Program-made: the position numbers and the translations under genes
The notes under the pieces: generated by a model
What the model saw: the letters and a program-made list of their open reading frames with translations, nothing else
Databases searched by the model: none
Told to the model about the DNA's origin: nothing
Part shown: in pieces, positions 10,170 to 20,964 of the stretch
Layout of the letters: each line of letters starts with the position of its first letter
Position numbering within the stretch: the first letter of the stretch is position 1
Origin: Tetrapyrgos nigripes
Lineage: Eukaryota; Basidiomycota; Agaricomycetes; Agaricales; Campanellaceae
DNA: 64,000 nt
NCBI GenBank assembly: GCA_013368315.1
Contig: JAACJM010000026.1
Coordinates: forward strand, 1 to 64,000
Direction of reading: 5' to 3'

Positions 10170-11448
10170 CACAGTAGTCTGCCCTTTTCCTGTCCAGCCT
10201 GAGCTGTCTATTTATATTTAGTAAAATTTAATTAACCTGGTTGAATGAATTCATTGACCTCCTGCATCTCATGTATTACATCCTGTAATTTTTCAATAAG
10301 CCCTTCTGTATTACTTAATTGACCTGCACTGCAAATCTATCCAACAAGTCTCTTGTAAGTCCATTGGATATACATGATGACTTACAAAATAGTCACTTAT
10401 CAGTAAAGTCATTGTAATGTCTTGTGACTTATAAGTGTCTTACTGTGACCAGTCTGTCACACTGTATATTCTCCATTTAGCATGCAGGTTTTTTCCAGAG
10501 ACTTACAAGATAGACTTTTAAAACCTGCATCTTGTAATTCCCTTGTAAAATCACAAGTCTTTCTAGGGTATTACTGTGACACAGCTGTCCCTCCATAAAT
10601 TCAGTGTAAATATGAGCAGTCTTACCCAAGACTTTCAAGTTCTACCTTCTGGTAAGTCCTCTGTAAATTTTACTTGCTTTACAAATTGTCTTACTGTGAC
10701 CTTATCTCACACTGAAATACCCTGGTATTTCAGTTCTGTTTTACAAAAAGACATACTGTAACAAAAAAGTCACCTTGTAATTCCACTGTATGCTCTTCAA
10801 TGCTATACTGTGACAAAGCCTCACACTGAAAGTCCATGGTATGTCCTTGCAGCTTACAAAGGTCTTTCAGAATAGTCCTCATTTTTTGTCTATTTTGTAA
10901 TACACTTGTAAGTCAAGCCAACTTACATATTGATTGGTTCCCCATAATACTCTTATAATACTCCAGTAAGGCTGAGGATTTACCAGTGTTTGTAGCAAAT
11001 GTTTCTTGTAATTCCTTCATAATACAGCTAGTCTTACAAGTGTATTACTGTGACTTGATTGTAAATTTCCTCCAGATTTTGCTTCCTTGTAAGTCCTTTG
11101 TAAATCTCTCTTGCCTTACTGTTTGTCATACTGTGATTATCTGTTACACTGAAATACTCCAGTATTTCCTATGTGTCTTACTGCATGACATATTGTGACA
11201 AAAAGTCACTCTGAAATTCCTGTGTAATTCCACAGTATATCAACCAAGGGTATACAGTGACAGCAAGTCACACTGAAAGTCCATGGTATTTCTTTGTGAC
11301 TTACAATGGTCATACAAGGTTGTTCTAATTTTTTCTGTCTCTTGTAATACTAATGTATAACAAGGAGTCTTACATATTGATTGGCTTGGTGTAATACTCT
11401 TGTAAAACCTCAGTAAAGCAGAGGATTTACAAGTGTTTGCACCCAGTG
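10170..11448 (-). repeat. right inverted arm of the fold-back element
   Basis: This is the reverse complement of the left arm with only scattered differences. It contains AGTAGTCTGCCCTTTTCC, the GAATTC leader at about 10246, the same roughly 430-bp duplicated unit and the same GTGAC/GTCAC palindromes. High arm identity over 1.2 kb implies recent insertion or gene conversion between the arms. Confidence 0.88.
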
Positions 11449-11469
11449 AAGCACATACCCAGATAAAAA

Positions 11470-14400
11470 GGCCTTTACATATCCAGATAAAGCAACACAC
11501 AGGATCTATGTGACCAATAAAATCCTTGAGACAGCAAGAGAATGGAAAATGGCCCCATCTGGAATACCATGGACAGACCACCTGATGATATTGGTACAAA
11601 TCTCCACTGAGAATGCACCCTTTGTAGGCAAAGAAAGATGGAGAGTTCCAGACCACATCCTTAAGGATAAAGTATTCCTTGAATATGTTCAAACAAGGGG
11701 GAAAATTGCAGAAGCCAAACTAAACAATATTGTGGCCCAGAATGATGAGACGAACCCACAATTGATCTGGTACAACTTCAAAACAGACATTGTTAATAAA
11801 GCAAGAGAACAAGCTAGGGTGATCATACCTCAATACATAGATGTTTTGAAGAAGACAAAGCCTGTGGGAGAGAAAGCTTTAACCTAATTAGAATCATAAC
11901 AGCTGCCTTTAACGACATAAGCACTTACAGGGTAGTGGAAAAGACTCAATTTTCTGATGGTTGGATGTGCCCACTGTACAAAAAGGGAGACCGCAGTGAG
12001 ATTGCAAACTACAGACTCATTACCCTCCTAAACACCGACTACAAAATCTTCACCAAAGTCCTAGCCATGAGATTGGGTAATGTTGCCCCAGCTCTACTGC
12101 ATCCTAATCAGGCAGGATTTGTGAAATGAAGAAAGATCACTGACCAGACCAAGCTCATCCAAATGGTAATGACCTACACAGAAGTCACTGAGAAGAATAG
12201 CCTAATAGTGTCACTAGACCAGGAAAAGGCATATGACAAAGTCTGGCATGATTATCTATGGAAAGTTCTAGAAAAATATGAGTTTCCGAGCCACTTCATT
12301 AAGACTGTCAAGCACCTCTATCAGCCTGCAAAAATGACTATAATGATAAATGGTGAACACAGTAAAAACTTCCATGTCCACAGAGGAGTATGCCAAGGGG
12401 ACCCACTCTCGTGCCTAATTTTCGATCTAGCAATTGAACCTTTAGCAGAAATGATTAGAGACTCAAAACTGAAAGGCTACAATATACCTGGCACAATGGA
12501 ACACCTAATTGTCAACCTATTTGCAGATGATACTACCACCTTCCTGGACGCAGAGAATGACTTTGAGGAACTTCAATAAATCCTAGATAAATGGTGCCTA
12601 GTGTCTGGTGCCAAGTTTAATATTGTGAAGACGGAAATCATCCCAATTTGAGAAAAGACTTACCGAGTGAGTGTTACCCAGACAAGAAAACATACAAACA
12701 TGCCCAACCACTGTCAACAAACCTGCATATAGCCTTGGAAGGGGAAGCAGTGAGAATCTTGGGTGCATGGTATGGAAATGAAATAAAAGCAGAGCAGATC
12801 TGGACACAAAACATTGAAAAAGTGGACAGTAATCTTGAGAGATGGGCCAAGGGATCCCCATCAATGGAAGGATGTCACCACATCATTCAAATGATGATTG
12901 GAGGTATAACCCAATATCTAACTATGGTCCAGGAGATGCCAAAATCAGTTGAAAAGTGGCTTGCGAAATGCATTGGTACATACCTATGGGATGAAAAAGA
13001 AAAGAACCCAGTCAAGAAAGAAGTCATATTTAGTGATCTTAAGAAAGGAGATCGTAAAGTACTAGACATTGAAGCATGAAATGAGGCCATTAATGTGATG
13101 TGGCTGAAAGCTTACCTGTCCCTAGGCCCTGACTGACCACTGTGGGCAAGATTTGCAGATGCTCTTTTTGCAAGAAATGTTCCAACAACATCACAAAGTG
13201 TGGACCCACAGATATGAGAAAATGTCTTCCTTCAGTCATAGCAAACCTACTCAGACCACACCAAAAAACCAGAACTGAAGAAACTGCTTGATACAGCTAA
13301 AAAAATATGGTGTGCACATAGAAGGAATAGCATTCTCACAAGTGATCCAGAGGCAAATGGTATCACAGCTGTGCTGATAATACAATAAAGGCCATGAGCT
13401 ATACAGGTGCAAGTAAATGCCTGCAGAAAAAACATGATATTATGATGGTGGGCAACATGGAACAAATGGCGATGCTACTGAGAATAACCAATGTGATTGC
13501 CCAAACTGTACTCACCTCAGAGAAGCCAAAAAAATGCATGAAACAAGCACTCAAACTCCTAAATATCCTCCCCCCCAAGTGGGATCCACAATCAGAGCTA
13601 CCTGAAGACTACCAAACCGAGCCTGAGATGACTGAATCAGACTGGATAGCCTTCGATAACCAGGTTACTACATATTTTGTATTTTCACAGACTCCGAAAC
13701 TCTACCTATAAATGACCTGCCAGAACTGAAACACAACTAGCTGAGAACAGGAACAATAATAATCGCAACTGATGGGTCCTGTGAAAACAATGGTGAGGAC
13801 AATGCAAGAGCTGGAGCAGGACTATATGCTGCACCTAACCACAACTTAAATTGCTCTGCACAACTACTGCCCTGGATTGGCCAATCCAACCAAACTGGTG
13901 AACTTGTTGCAGCAGAGTTGACTGATAACAAGACAACATTAGACATAGAAACAGACTCCAAGTATGTGATCAATCAACTGACCAAAAATGCCTGAAAAAA
14001 CAAAGACACTGGATATATCACCTGCTCCAATGCTGCACTCCTAAGAAGCACCCTGGCGAGTTTCCAATCCTGGACGACAGAGACATGTCTGAAGGGGGTG
14101 AAGGGCCACTCAGGACATGAACGAAATGAAGGAGCAGATGAAATGGCAAAGGTAGCAGTGGGGAAGCAGAAAGCAAGCCCTATACTTCTTGCAGTCCCAC
14201 CCACACTTCATGTCACAGGAGCAAAACTAAACTCAATGACACAAGCCCTGGCATACAGTGCAATCATGCAGCACAAATACAAGCCCAAGGACTTGACACA
14301 TTGAAGAACAACAATGAATGTGGAAGAAGTGAAGAACTGTATTAAGATAAAATTTAACTACATTCCAACTGAGGGAGCTATTTGGAAATCCATCCACTGA

Positions 14401-15537
14401 AAAGACTTTGGAAGAAAAACTTGGTATTTCCTTTGGATGGTGCTACACAACACCTACTGGACCGGCAGTCATTGGCTGAACAAGAAGAACTCTATGCCAG
14501 AGCTTGAAGAACGCGCTATATGCAAACATTGTGATGAATTAGAAAATCTAACCCACATTCTGACAGAATGTCACTCACCTGGTCAGATCACTGTCTGGAA
14601 CCTGGTTGGAGAACTCTGGGGCAAGAAGACTGGAAATGACATCCAATGGGACCATCTGACCACTGGTGATATCTTAGGATGTGGGCTCACAAACATAAAG
14701 TCCCCAGCAGAGACACAAGGATATGGAGGATCCTGTTGAATTGGTAAATTACTAAGCAGCCATCAACATCAGATTAGATAAGAATCTAGTTAGTTACACT
14801 TACTGTACATCACTGATTGTAGATAAGTAGTCACATGTACTCTCTAGAACAGTACATAAGGGCTTGTAGATTGCTCTCTAGTAATAAGGGATTTCTCCTA
14901 CATCTCATCACTCATAACCTCTAACAAACCACTCTAACAAGCACTCTTACATCCCCAGGTAAGCCTGCAGTTGCTGCTATGTATATAGAACATAGCCTGC
15001 TCAACAGATCCTTCTTGCAGAATCAGCCTATCTAATCTGGAAGATAAGGTGTGAGCAAATACTGGAAAAAGGAAATGAGGAGTTTACAGAGTTAGAGATA
15101 CAGAACTGTTGGCTGAAGATGATCAATGACCACCTTGAACTCGACTGTAGGATGACCCACAAAAAATTTGGCCCTAAAGCAGTCCCAAGGAAGCTAGTAA
15201 AAACCACCTGGAAGGGACTGCTGCACAATGAACATGAACTCCCAGACAACTGGGTAGACAAGACTGGAGTTTTAGTGGGTATTGAAGATGATCACCGACC
15301 CAGAACAGGAAGTAGGGAGAGGTAAGTAAGGTAAGTACCTGGCAGTCACACTCAGTGCATAAACGCATTTCTCCAGGGAAGAAAGGAATTGATTGATTGG
15401 TTATGGCTACTACATTATGGCTCTATGATCTATGCTCATATGCACAAGGCCAATGGACCCTGCATCTACGTGTGGTTGTGGAAGGTGACTGTGTCTCCTG
15501 TCCACAATCATGAAGCACTTCTCCAAAAAAAAAAAAA
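11470..15537 (+). pseudogene. decayed LINE (Tad/L1-like) ORF2: endonuclease end, RT, RNase H
   Basis: The end of an AP-like endonuclease is visible near 11550-11580 (SGIPWTDHLMILVQIS). The reverse transcriptase follows at 11935-12620 with CPLYKKGDRSEIANYRLITL, SLDQEKAYDKVWHDYL, RGVCQGDPLSC and the catalytic FADD box (VNLFADDTTTF). An RNase H domain lies at 13750-14160 (IIIATDGSCENNG, then ETDSKYVIN, then KGVKGHSGHERNEGADEMA). A Cys/His motif CKHCDELENLTHILTEC is near 14521. The C-terminus (ESAYLIWKIRCEQILEK, LLHNEHELPDNWVDK) resumes at about 15015 after a solo LTR. A run of 13 A at about 15525-15537 may mark the poly(A) tail. Many stops break the frame, mostly TGA at expected Arg codons (12127, 13077, 13130, 13993). 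The 5' part is missing. Confidence 0.85.
14734..15006. repeat. solo LTR (copia-like size) inserted in the LINE
   Basis: A 273-bp sequence starting TGTTGAATTGG and ending GCTCAACA, flanked on both sides by GATCC (14729-14733 and 15007-15011). It splits the LINE coding sequence between a conserved IL and ESAYLIW segment. The short length and TGTTGA...TCAACA ends suggest Ty1/copia, but no internal sequence remains to prove it. Confidence 0.88.
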
Positions 15538-15885
15538 GTATTTCTTTTACTCATGTATATGTACAGCTGTATCTATCTGGATAGGTATGAATATATTAGT
15601 GTTGACTCTTCCTTCTCACTGAGCTGTATCTATCTGTATAGGTACAGAAGAGGACAGGTCCTACATGGGAAGATTTGCACAAACATCTGTAGGCAGTCTT
15701 CACCCAGACTTCATCACATCTGGCTGGTGACTTGCACCAGTCTCCAGAGAGACTCATGTCTGTAGTGTCTGTAGCATCTGGACCCAGACACCCAGACAAT
15801 AGTGCAACTTTTCTGTTCAAATATCTAGCTTCCAGATATCTCATTTTCACACATATCCTTCCACTATCCGTTGAGTGGATAAATT
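15538..15885. other. unassigned spacer between LINE and Ngaro element
   Basis: The stretch contains short AT-rich repeats (CTGTATCTATCTG twice, about 15569 and 15624). The overlapping open frames on both strands are short and show no recognisable domain. It may be LINE 3' flank or the original genomic target. Confidence 0.35.
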
Positions 15886-16056
15886 TAGTGATCTGATGTA
15901 TTCTCGAAGAGGATTGAGACAGATCGAGGTCCTTGGATGCACGTGATGCAGTACCTTCCTCTTTGGTCAGTACCGCCAGCACAGTCTGAAGACCCTCTGA
16001 GTCTGAGCTGGCACTGCACCATTAGAATCCTCAGTCCTCTCGTTGTTCTTTTCACC
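15886..16056 (+). repeat. Ngaro repeat A1 (5' terminus)
   Basis: A 171-bp repeat starting TAGTGATCTGATGTATTC and ending TTCTTTTCACC. It matches A2 at 37538-37708 with scattered transitions, mostly CpG changes. It marks the 5' edge of the element. Confidence 0.9.
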
Positions 16057-16118
16057 TCATACCATACTACATTCCTTTAACCACCATATACATACACTTC
16101 TTTTAATCAAACGAAGGC

Positions 16119-17925
16119 ATGGACAGACTACGTGTCAATCCATCACTCAAAGAATGCCTGGACTTCAGTTCCAATACCCACTGCCTTACTCACACTGCCC
16201 TCATTGCTGATGCAACCCTGGAGAATGTCACCACCAAAGAACAAGCGGTACAGCTCCTAAAAGACTCATGGATCTCTGACAACGAGGCAGAACAGGAAGA
16301 AGAAGACAGACTGGCCGAAGCACAGAGAAGAGAACATGTGGACGAAGAAAGGAGAACTCTTGCAGCCAAGGAAGAAAAGAAAGAGGAAGAGGCAAGGAAA
16401 GAGAAAGAGAAGACCCGAGCCACCCTTCACCCCATTCCAAACAAAGGAGTACAGTGGCTCCATGACAGGATCCACCCTTTTGCATGGAAAAAGCTGGAAA
16501 ATCGTAAATTCTTCCCGATCTGGTACTGCCTTCCATAGCTGCACAGGAGGCCACTAAGTTCGAACCCTCGCTCACTGAGGACACCGGCTTCTCACTGGTC
16601 CAGAGCCAAGGCTCATCATACGCAGTCAAAGCCATCAACACCACAAAACCCTCCCCCAATGCCAAGCCTGACGAATTTCTTACCTGGGCTGAAGTAACAC
16701 AGGCGAAGACTGTTTTCCTCACCAACATGTCAATCGGTAACTACTCCAAGGAACACATAGAAATGTTCTCGAAATTCTACATCAAGATGGAGTTACACCC
16801 CACACTATGCACTCATCTGGGAGAGAAAGTCTTCACTTGCTATCACACCAAACTACAGTGAGATTGGTACCAAGCAAACAAAGATGGGGATCCATACAAC
16901 TTGTCTGTCATCAACGAGAAAATCTTGTATGACTGCAAGTCAGAAATACAAGAAGAGGAAATGAACAACACGTTACTACGGTAAGCCAAGCTTCTTGTAT
17001 GTAACGAACTAAGCTAACCAAACCACATACATCTCTTTCTCCACTGACAACACCACAACAAACACCACAACACCCCTTCCTACCGTTGCCTCCTTCATTC
17101 ATCTACACAACTGGTGCATCTACACACCATCTACATACGACACTGATGCATCCTCACACCCACTACCTCTCAACAGGTAACACATACTCTATCAGCATCA
17201 TCACATGCCTACCAATTACACTCCACGTCACTCCCACTCTACCCACCCACCCACACAATGCATCTACGCATGTCACTCCCCACTCAACCCAACTTGGTGC
17301 ACCCATGCACTCGCCACCAGCACCCACATCGCAACGTCCACATCTACCTACTTTGCGCACCAACACGCACACATGCACACACACCCACACGCCTCACCCT
17401 ACACCAACCAACACCAACCGACATCTGTCATCACCACACCTCTCTCCACATCATTGTGGCCTACCTTTCCCCACACAGGATGAACTGCTTGACTACACAG
17501 TTAGAGTTTCAGAGGAATGCTGTCATGAACAGTGACAAAACTCACCAGAGAACTGCCTCCTCCAAACAAGCTCACCGTCACTCCTCTCCTGAACCTGTCT
17601 CACCTACCCACTCCCCCAAGAAGCCAAAGACAACTGGTTTCCCACAACCATTTCGAGCAGCAGACCAACCGAAATCCAACAAGCTCTTGAGATGCCCACT
17701 CTGCCTTGGGGACCACCTACACAACATCCGTAAATGTGAAGCAACTGTCATTTGGAACAGCACCACCGCCACACGTTGCAAACGAAACACACAAGGTCAC
17801 CTCAAGGTCTGCACCAACTGGCAAACTTGCAACAGTTGCACCAACACAAAGTCACACCAACCCCACAAGTGCTCAGGATGTGGAGACATTCACCATGGAG
17901 CTCAGGAGTGTCCTCTCAGACCATA
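16119..17925 (+). pseudogene. Ngaro gag-like ORF1, frameshifted
   Basis: The frame opens at 16119 with MDRLRVNPSLKECLDFSS and contains a highly charged helical stretch (EEDRLAEAQRREHVDEERR) near residues 58-95. After a frameshift near 16535 it continues as FEPSLTEDTGFSLVQSQG and LTWAEVTQAKTVFLTNMS. A TGA follows at about 16859 where an Arg is expected (KLQ-stop-DWYQAN). The downstream part at about 17480-17925 has Cys/His clusters (CPLCLGDHLHNIRKC and CSGCGDIHHGAQEC), likely nucleic-acid-binding knuckles of a gag protein. The stretch at 17000-17480 is C/A-rich low complexity (CACCCA-type) and may be an intron or an expanded linker. Function is inferred from position and Cys motifs. Confidence 0.7.
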
Positions 17926-18296
17926 GTCAAGTGGCATTCACCCCACTACATGCAGCAGAATGGCAGAAGGCACTCAAAGAAACCAGTCTCCTATGTAAAT
18001 ACCATGACCTCCCAATGTCCATACAACTAGGCTTCAACATCGGCATACCCAGTATACAACACACCTTCTCTCCTCCAAACAACATCTTCACTGAAGAACA
18101 CAAAGCAGCATTCCAGAAAATCATCGACACTGGCTCAGTCCCTACTCACAACAGGTCATCGAAGAAGTCCTCGGACCCTTCCAGACTTCACTGATCACTA
18201 TGATACCTAAGGCATCAAAGCCTGGAAGCTTTCGCCCCATGCAGAATCTCTCCTTTCCACTGAAACCAATGACACAGTTCACATCGACACGAACTG
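17926..18296 (+). pseudogene. Ngaro reverse transcriptase, part 1
   Basis: The N-terminal RT region reads FTPLHAAEWQKALKETSLLC and IQLGFNIGIPSIQHTFSPPN, then ITMIPKASKPGSFRPMQNLS (about 18195-18255). This is the fingers block, comparable to the IPKPxKPGKFRxIQDLS motif of DIRS-order RTs. It is cut at 18296 by gypsy I, whose target duplication is AACTG, and resumes at 26083. Confidence 0.8.
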
Positions 18297-18782
18297 TGTC
18301 ATGAATCGTCTCTCGCCTCCTTCATCTCTTCTTCATTTTCTTCTATTACCTATCTACTTTCCGTCCTCCGTTCTATCACCATCTTCCATAAACCCATAAA
18401 CACTAATTACTTCTCATCATCGTCCATTCCGATCTATGACTCACTTCTCTGTCCCCTTTATCTCCATGGACATTCTCACATATATACTTCTTTACTTGAC
18501 TCACAGTCTTATCTCCTCTGATCCCTAGGCTCCATGGACTTTCTCACATATTCATTTCTCTCTTATATATATCGTAGATCTCGTAGCTAGATTCCTTAGT
18601 CTGTTCACTTCGTCTCCACTCCGCTCCTAGTACAGTGCAGTGTCGAGCATAGTCAGCTACTCGCTCTCCTCTCGTCTCTATTATCTCTTTACATCTCCTC
18701 TCTCGTCTCTCATATCGTGTTAATCTATCTTGTTCACTGTGTGACTTGGGTGGCTAATTGCTAAGTGACAACGTTCTTGACA
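18297..18782 (+). repeat. gypsy I 5' LTR
   Basis: 486 bp, TGTCATGAATCG...CGTTCTTGACA. It contains a TATATATATCG stretch near 18565 that could serve as a TATA region. Nearly identical to the 3' copy. Confidence 0.95.
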
Positions 18783-18787
18783 CTTGA

Positions 18788-20964
18788 ACAGACTCTCTTA
18801 CACCCACCTCACAAACAAACCTCGCACAGAAATCTCTGACAAATACGCTGGCTCTTAACTTCGAACCCTTCCTTAACAACCTACGAACCCGACCCCCACC
18901 GATATATCCTTTCCCCATCAAAGCATCGGACGGCTTCATAAACTACCTAGAAGAAGTTAAAACAGCAATACGCGAACACGCTATCGCATTCGACAATTGT
19001 TGGATTGTACTCAACAAAAGATCGTGGACCTCAGGTGAAGTTGCCATCCTCGAATACCTCCGAATAAAGATATCACCTGAAAACACACTTCCACGCCACG
19101 TTACGGTTGTAGACACTTGTTACTTCGTTCAACTAGGAAACACAACTCTTCCATATTGGTTCAGTCACGCCGACTACGAAGATAGCGCTATCTCAGAATT
19201 CAACCGAGAAGAATACCACGAATATCTCCAAACTCGAATCCCCAGAGTAAACGACTACTACAGGTCGCTAACCTCTTGGGAAGACGTCTCAGGTGAACAG
19301 TGGGATCACTTGTTTCCGGAATCTGAAAACGAGTGAATGAGCGGAAGCGGAATCCCTAGAAGCACTAGATCTCGTACAGCCTCACAAAACCCCAGTCGCA
19401 CTTCTTCTCCCCACATCGTTTGTCTTCGACGTCCTCACGCACATTTCCCCCGAAATCAACAAGACTGCTACTTCTCACACGAAAACCGGTGGGAATTTTG
19501 TACAACCCATCCGTGTCCCAATCGACTCTCCATAAATAATCGACCCCTCTCAACCGAAGAGCAAACAATCGGTATCGAACCAGTTTTACTCTTCCAATCG
19601 CTTCTATCAGAATCTACCACAGAAAACCCGAATCCTGTCAGAACCCCATCACCAACTCCTTCTCACGAACCGAACCCAGACAATGAAACTCCTCTAGAAC
19701 CCCAAAACCCTCTCAACAGGTCCCCAATGGACAGTACTCCTAGTGCAGTCCAAGAACCTATCTCAGTCAACCCCTCACAGCCAATCGACTTCCACTCCCT
19801 TCACGCCGCCCTCGAAATGTCCAAAAATCCCACCACAGCCGCTGCGGGAGGAACCCAAACACCCCATGACGCCGCACCACCTGACAATGACGCGCAGTCT
19901 TCAGCCTTTCCTAACATGACTACCAAAGAGCGGGGAGTGAAACCAGAGAAGTTCACAGGAGATCGAAACCAAACAAAAGATTGGATGGCCGAATTTAACA
20001 ACTATCTCCGTCTCAACGACCAAGTCTATCCTACTGAAGACGAAAAGATATCGTTCTTCCTCACACTATTCTCAGGAGATGAAGCGAAACGATGGGCACG
20101 AAATATGATGGCAAAGGTCTTCGAGGAGGAAGATGACTTCAGTGACAGTGATGAAGAATATACGAGTACCGAGGAAGACTCTTCCGCCTCAAAAACGAAA
20201 AAGAAATCCTGGACTCTACACGAGGTGAAACGAGAATTCCTATGAGACTTCAAACCCTCGGCTCGAGAAACCCAGGCCCAAACCAAGATAGAACATATTA
20301 GAATGGAAGGAACCCTGGCTGACATCGATAAGTACAACTCTCAATTTAAACGATACACTGACGATACTGGCTATAACGACAAGGCGTTAATGAAGTACTA
20401 TCGAAAAGGACTCCCCCGAGGACTAGTCGACCGGATCTCCTACCTGTCCACTCAATCCAAAAGTCTCGCGGCATTACAAAAGGCGGCGGTAAAACAACAC
20501 ATGATTTGGTTAGAAAGGCAGGAGGAGAAAACCTCATGGAACAAACCGGGAAGAGAGGAAGGACAACCGAGAAGGAGATCACAAGGGACAGGAAGTAGTC
20601 GAACGAGAAGTGTGGAAATAAACGCCTTCCAAGACAACGTCCCAGGTGCATCTTCAATCACTAAATATCCACCGAAACTGACCCCCCAAGAAAGGGATAA
20701 ACTGAGGAAGGAAGGGCGATGTTTCAGATGTTGAGGACAGGGACATATAGGGAATGATTGCCCTACATTCTCCAGTACGCCTTCGACCACTTCCAACAAC
20801 ACGACCTGGAGACCCTCCATAAAAACCGCAGCCGTCACGGGAACTTCGGATCCCAAGGTCAACACTACCACGGACAACATCTCAGAACTCACTACTAGAA
20901 TCGGAGCACTATCGGGAGAAGAAAAGGAAGGACTACTAAAGAAGTTCGTAACAGAATCGGATTT
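18788..20964 (+). pseudogene. gypsy I gag with an ATG-less N-terminal extension
   Basis: The frame opens just after the LTR (18788) and runs 182 codons without any Met, then meets TGA (19334-19336) directly followed by ATG. This stretch is protein-like (YPFPIKASDGFINYLEEVKT, LPRHVTVVDTCYFVQLGN). The frame after it (MSGSGIPRSTRSRTASQNPS) holds an acidic, Pro-rich region and a typical gag core (VKPEKFTGDRNQTKDWMAEF...FSGDEAKRWARN, residues about 195-265). A second TGA at 20243 precedes DFKPSARETQAQTKIEHIRM. The zinc knuckle CFRC-stop-GQGHIGNDC at 20724-20763 fits CX2CX4HX4C but has TGA (20732-20734) in place of Arg. The stops all fit CGA-to-TGA, so the ancestral gag probably began near the LTR. 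Confidence 0.75.

Larger units (their letters stand above)
6991..11448. mobile_element. 4.46-kb fold-back element with 1.2-kb inverted arms
   Basis: The sequence from 6991 (CACTGGATGCAAACACTTGT) reappears almost unchanged as the reverse complement ending at 11448 (GTGTTTGCACCCAGTG). The inverted arms are about 1.23-1.28 kb each and enclose a core made almost entirely of a 9-bp minisatellite. No transposase gene is visible, so it is presumably non-autonomous. The CACTG terminus and the many subterminal repeats resemble CMC/CACTA-type elements, but the flanks (AAA on the left, AAG on the right) give no convincing target duplication. The element separates two unrelated relics, a gypsy and a LINE. 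The family assignment is inference; the inverted structure is seen directly. Confidence 0.8.

Noticed and set aside
8220..10221. Long open frames on both strands (Ser-Ala-Leu, Cys-Leu-Pro and Lys-Ala-Asp repeat proteins)
   Set aside because: They are translations of the 9-bp minisatellite, which has no stops in several frames; no start context, intron or domain supports a gene.
6986..11453. Target duplication of the fold-back element
   Set aside because: Left flank AAA and right flank AAG match imperfectly and the two sides are different elements, so no duplication can be claimed.
17000..17480. A Thr/His/Pro-rich protein from the CACCCA-type stretch
   Set aside because: All three forward frames are open because of low complexity; the stretch is better seen as an intron or linker of the Ngaro gag.
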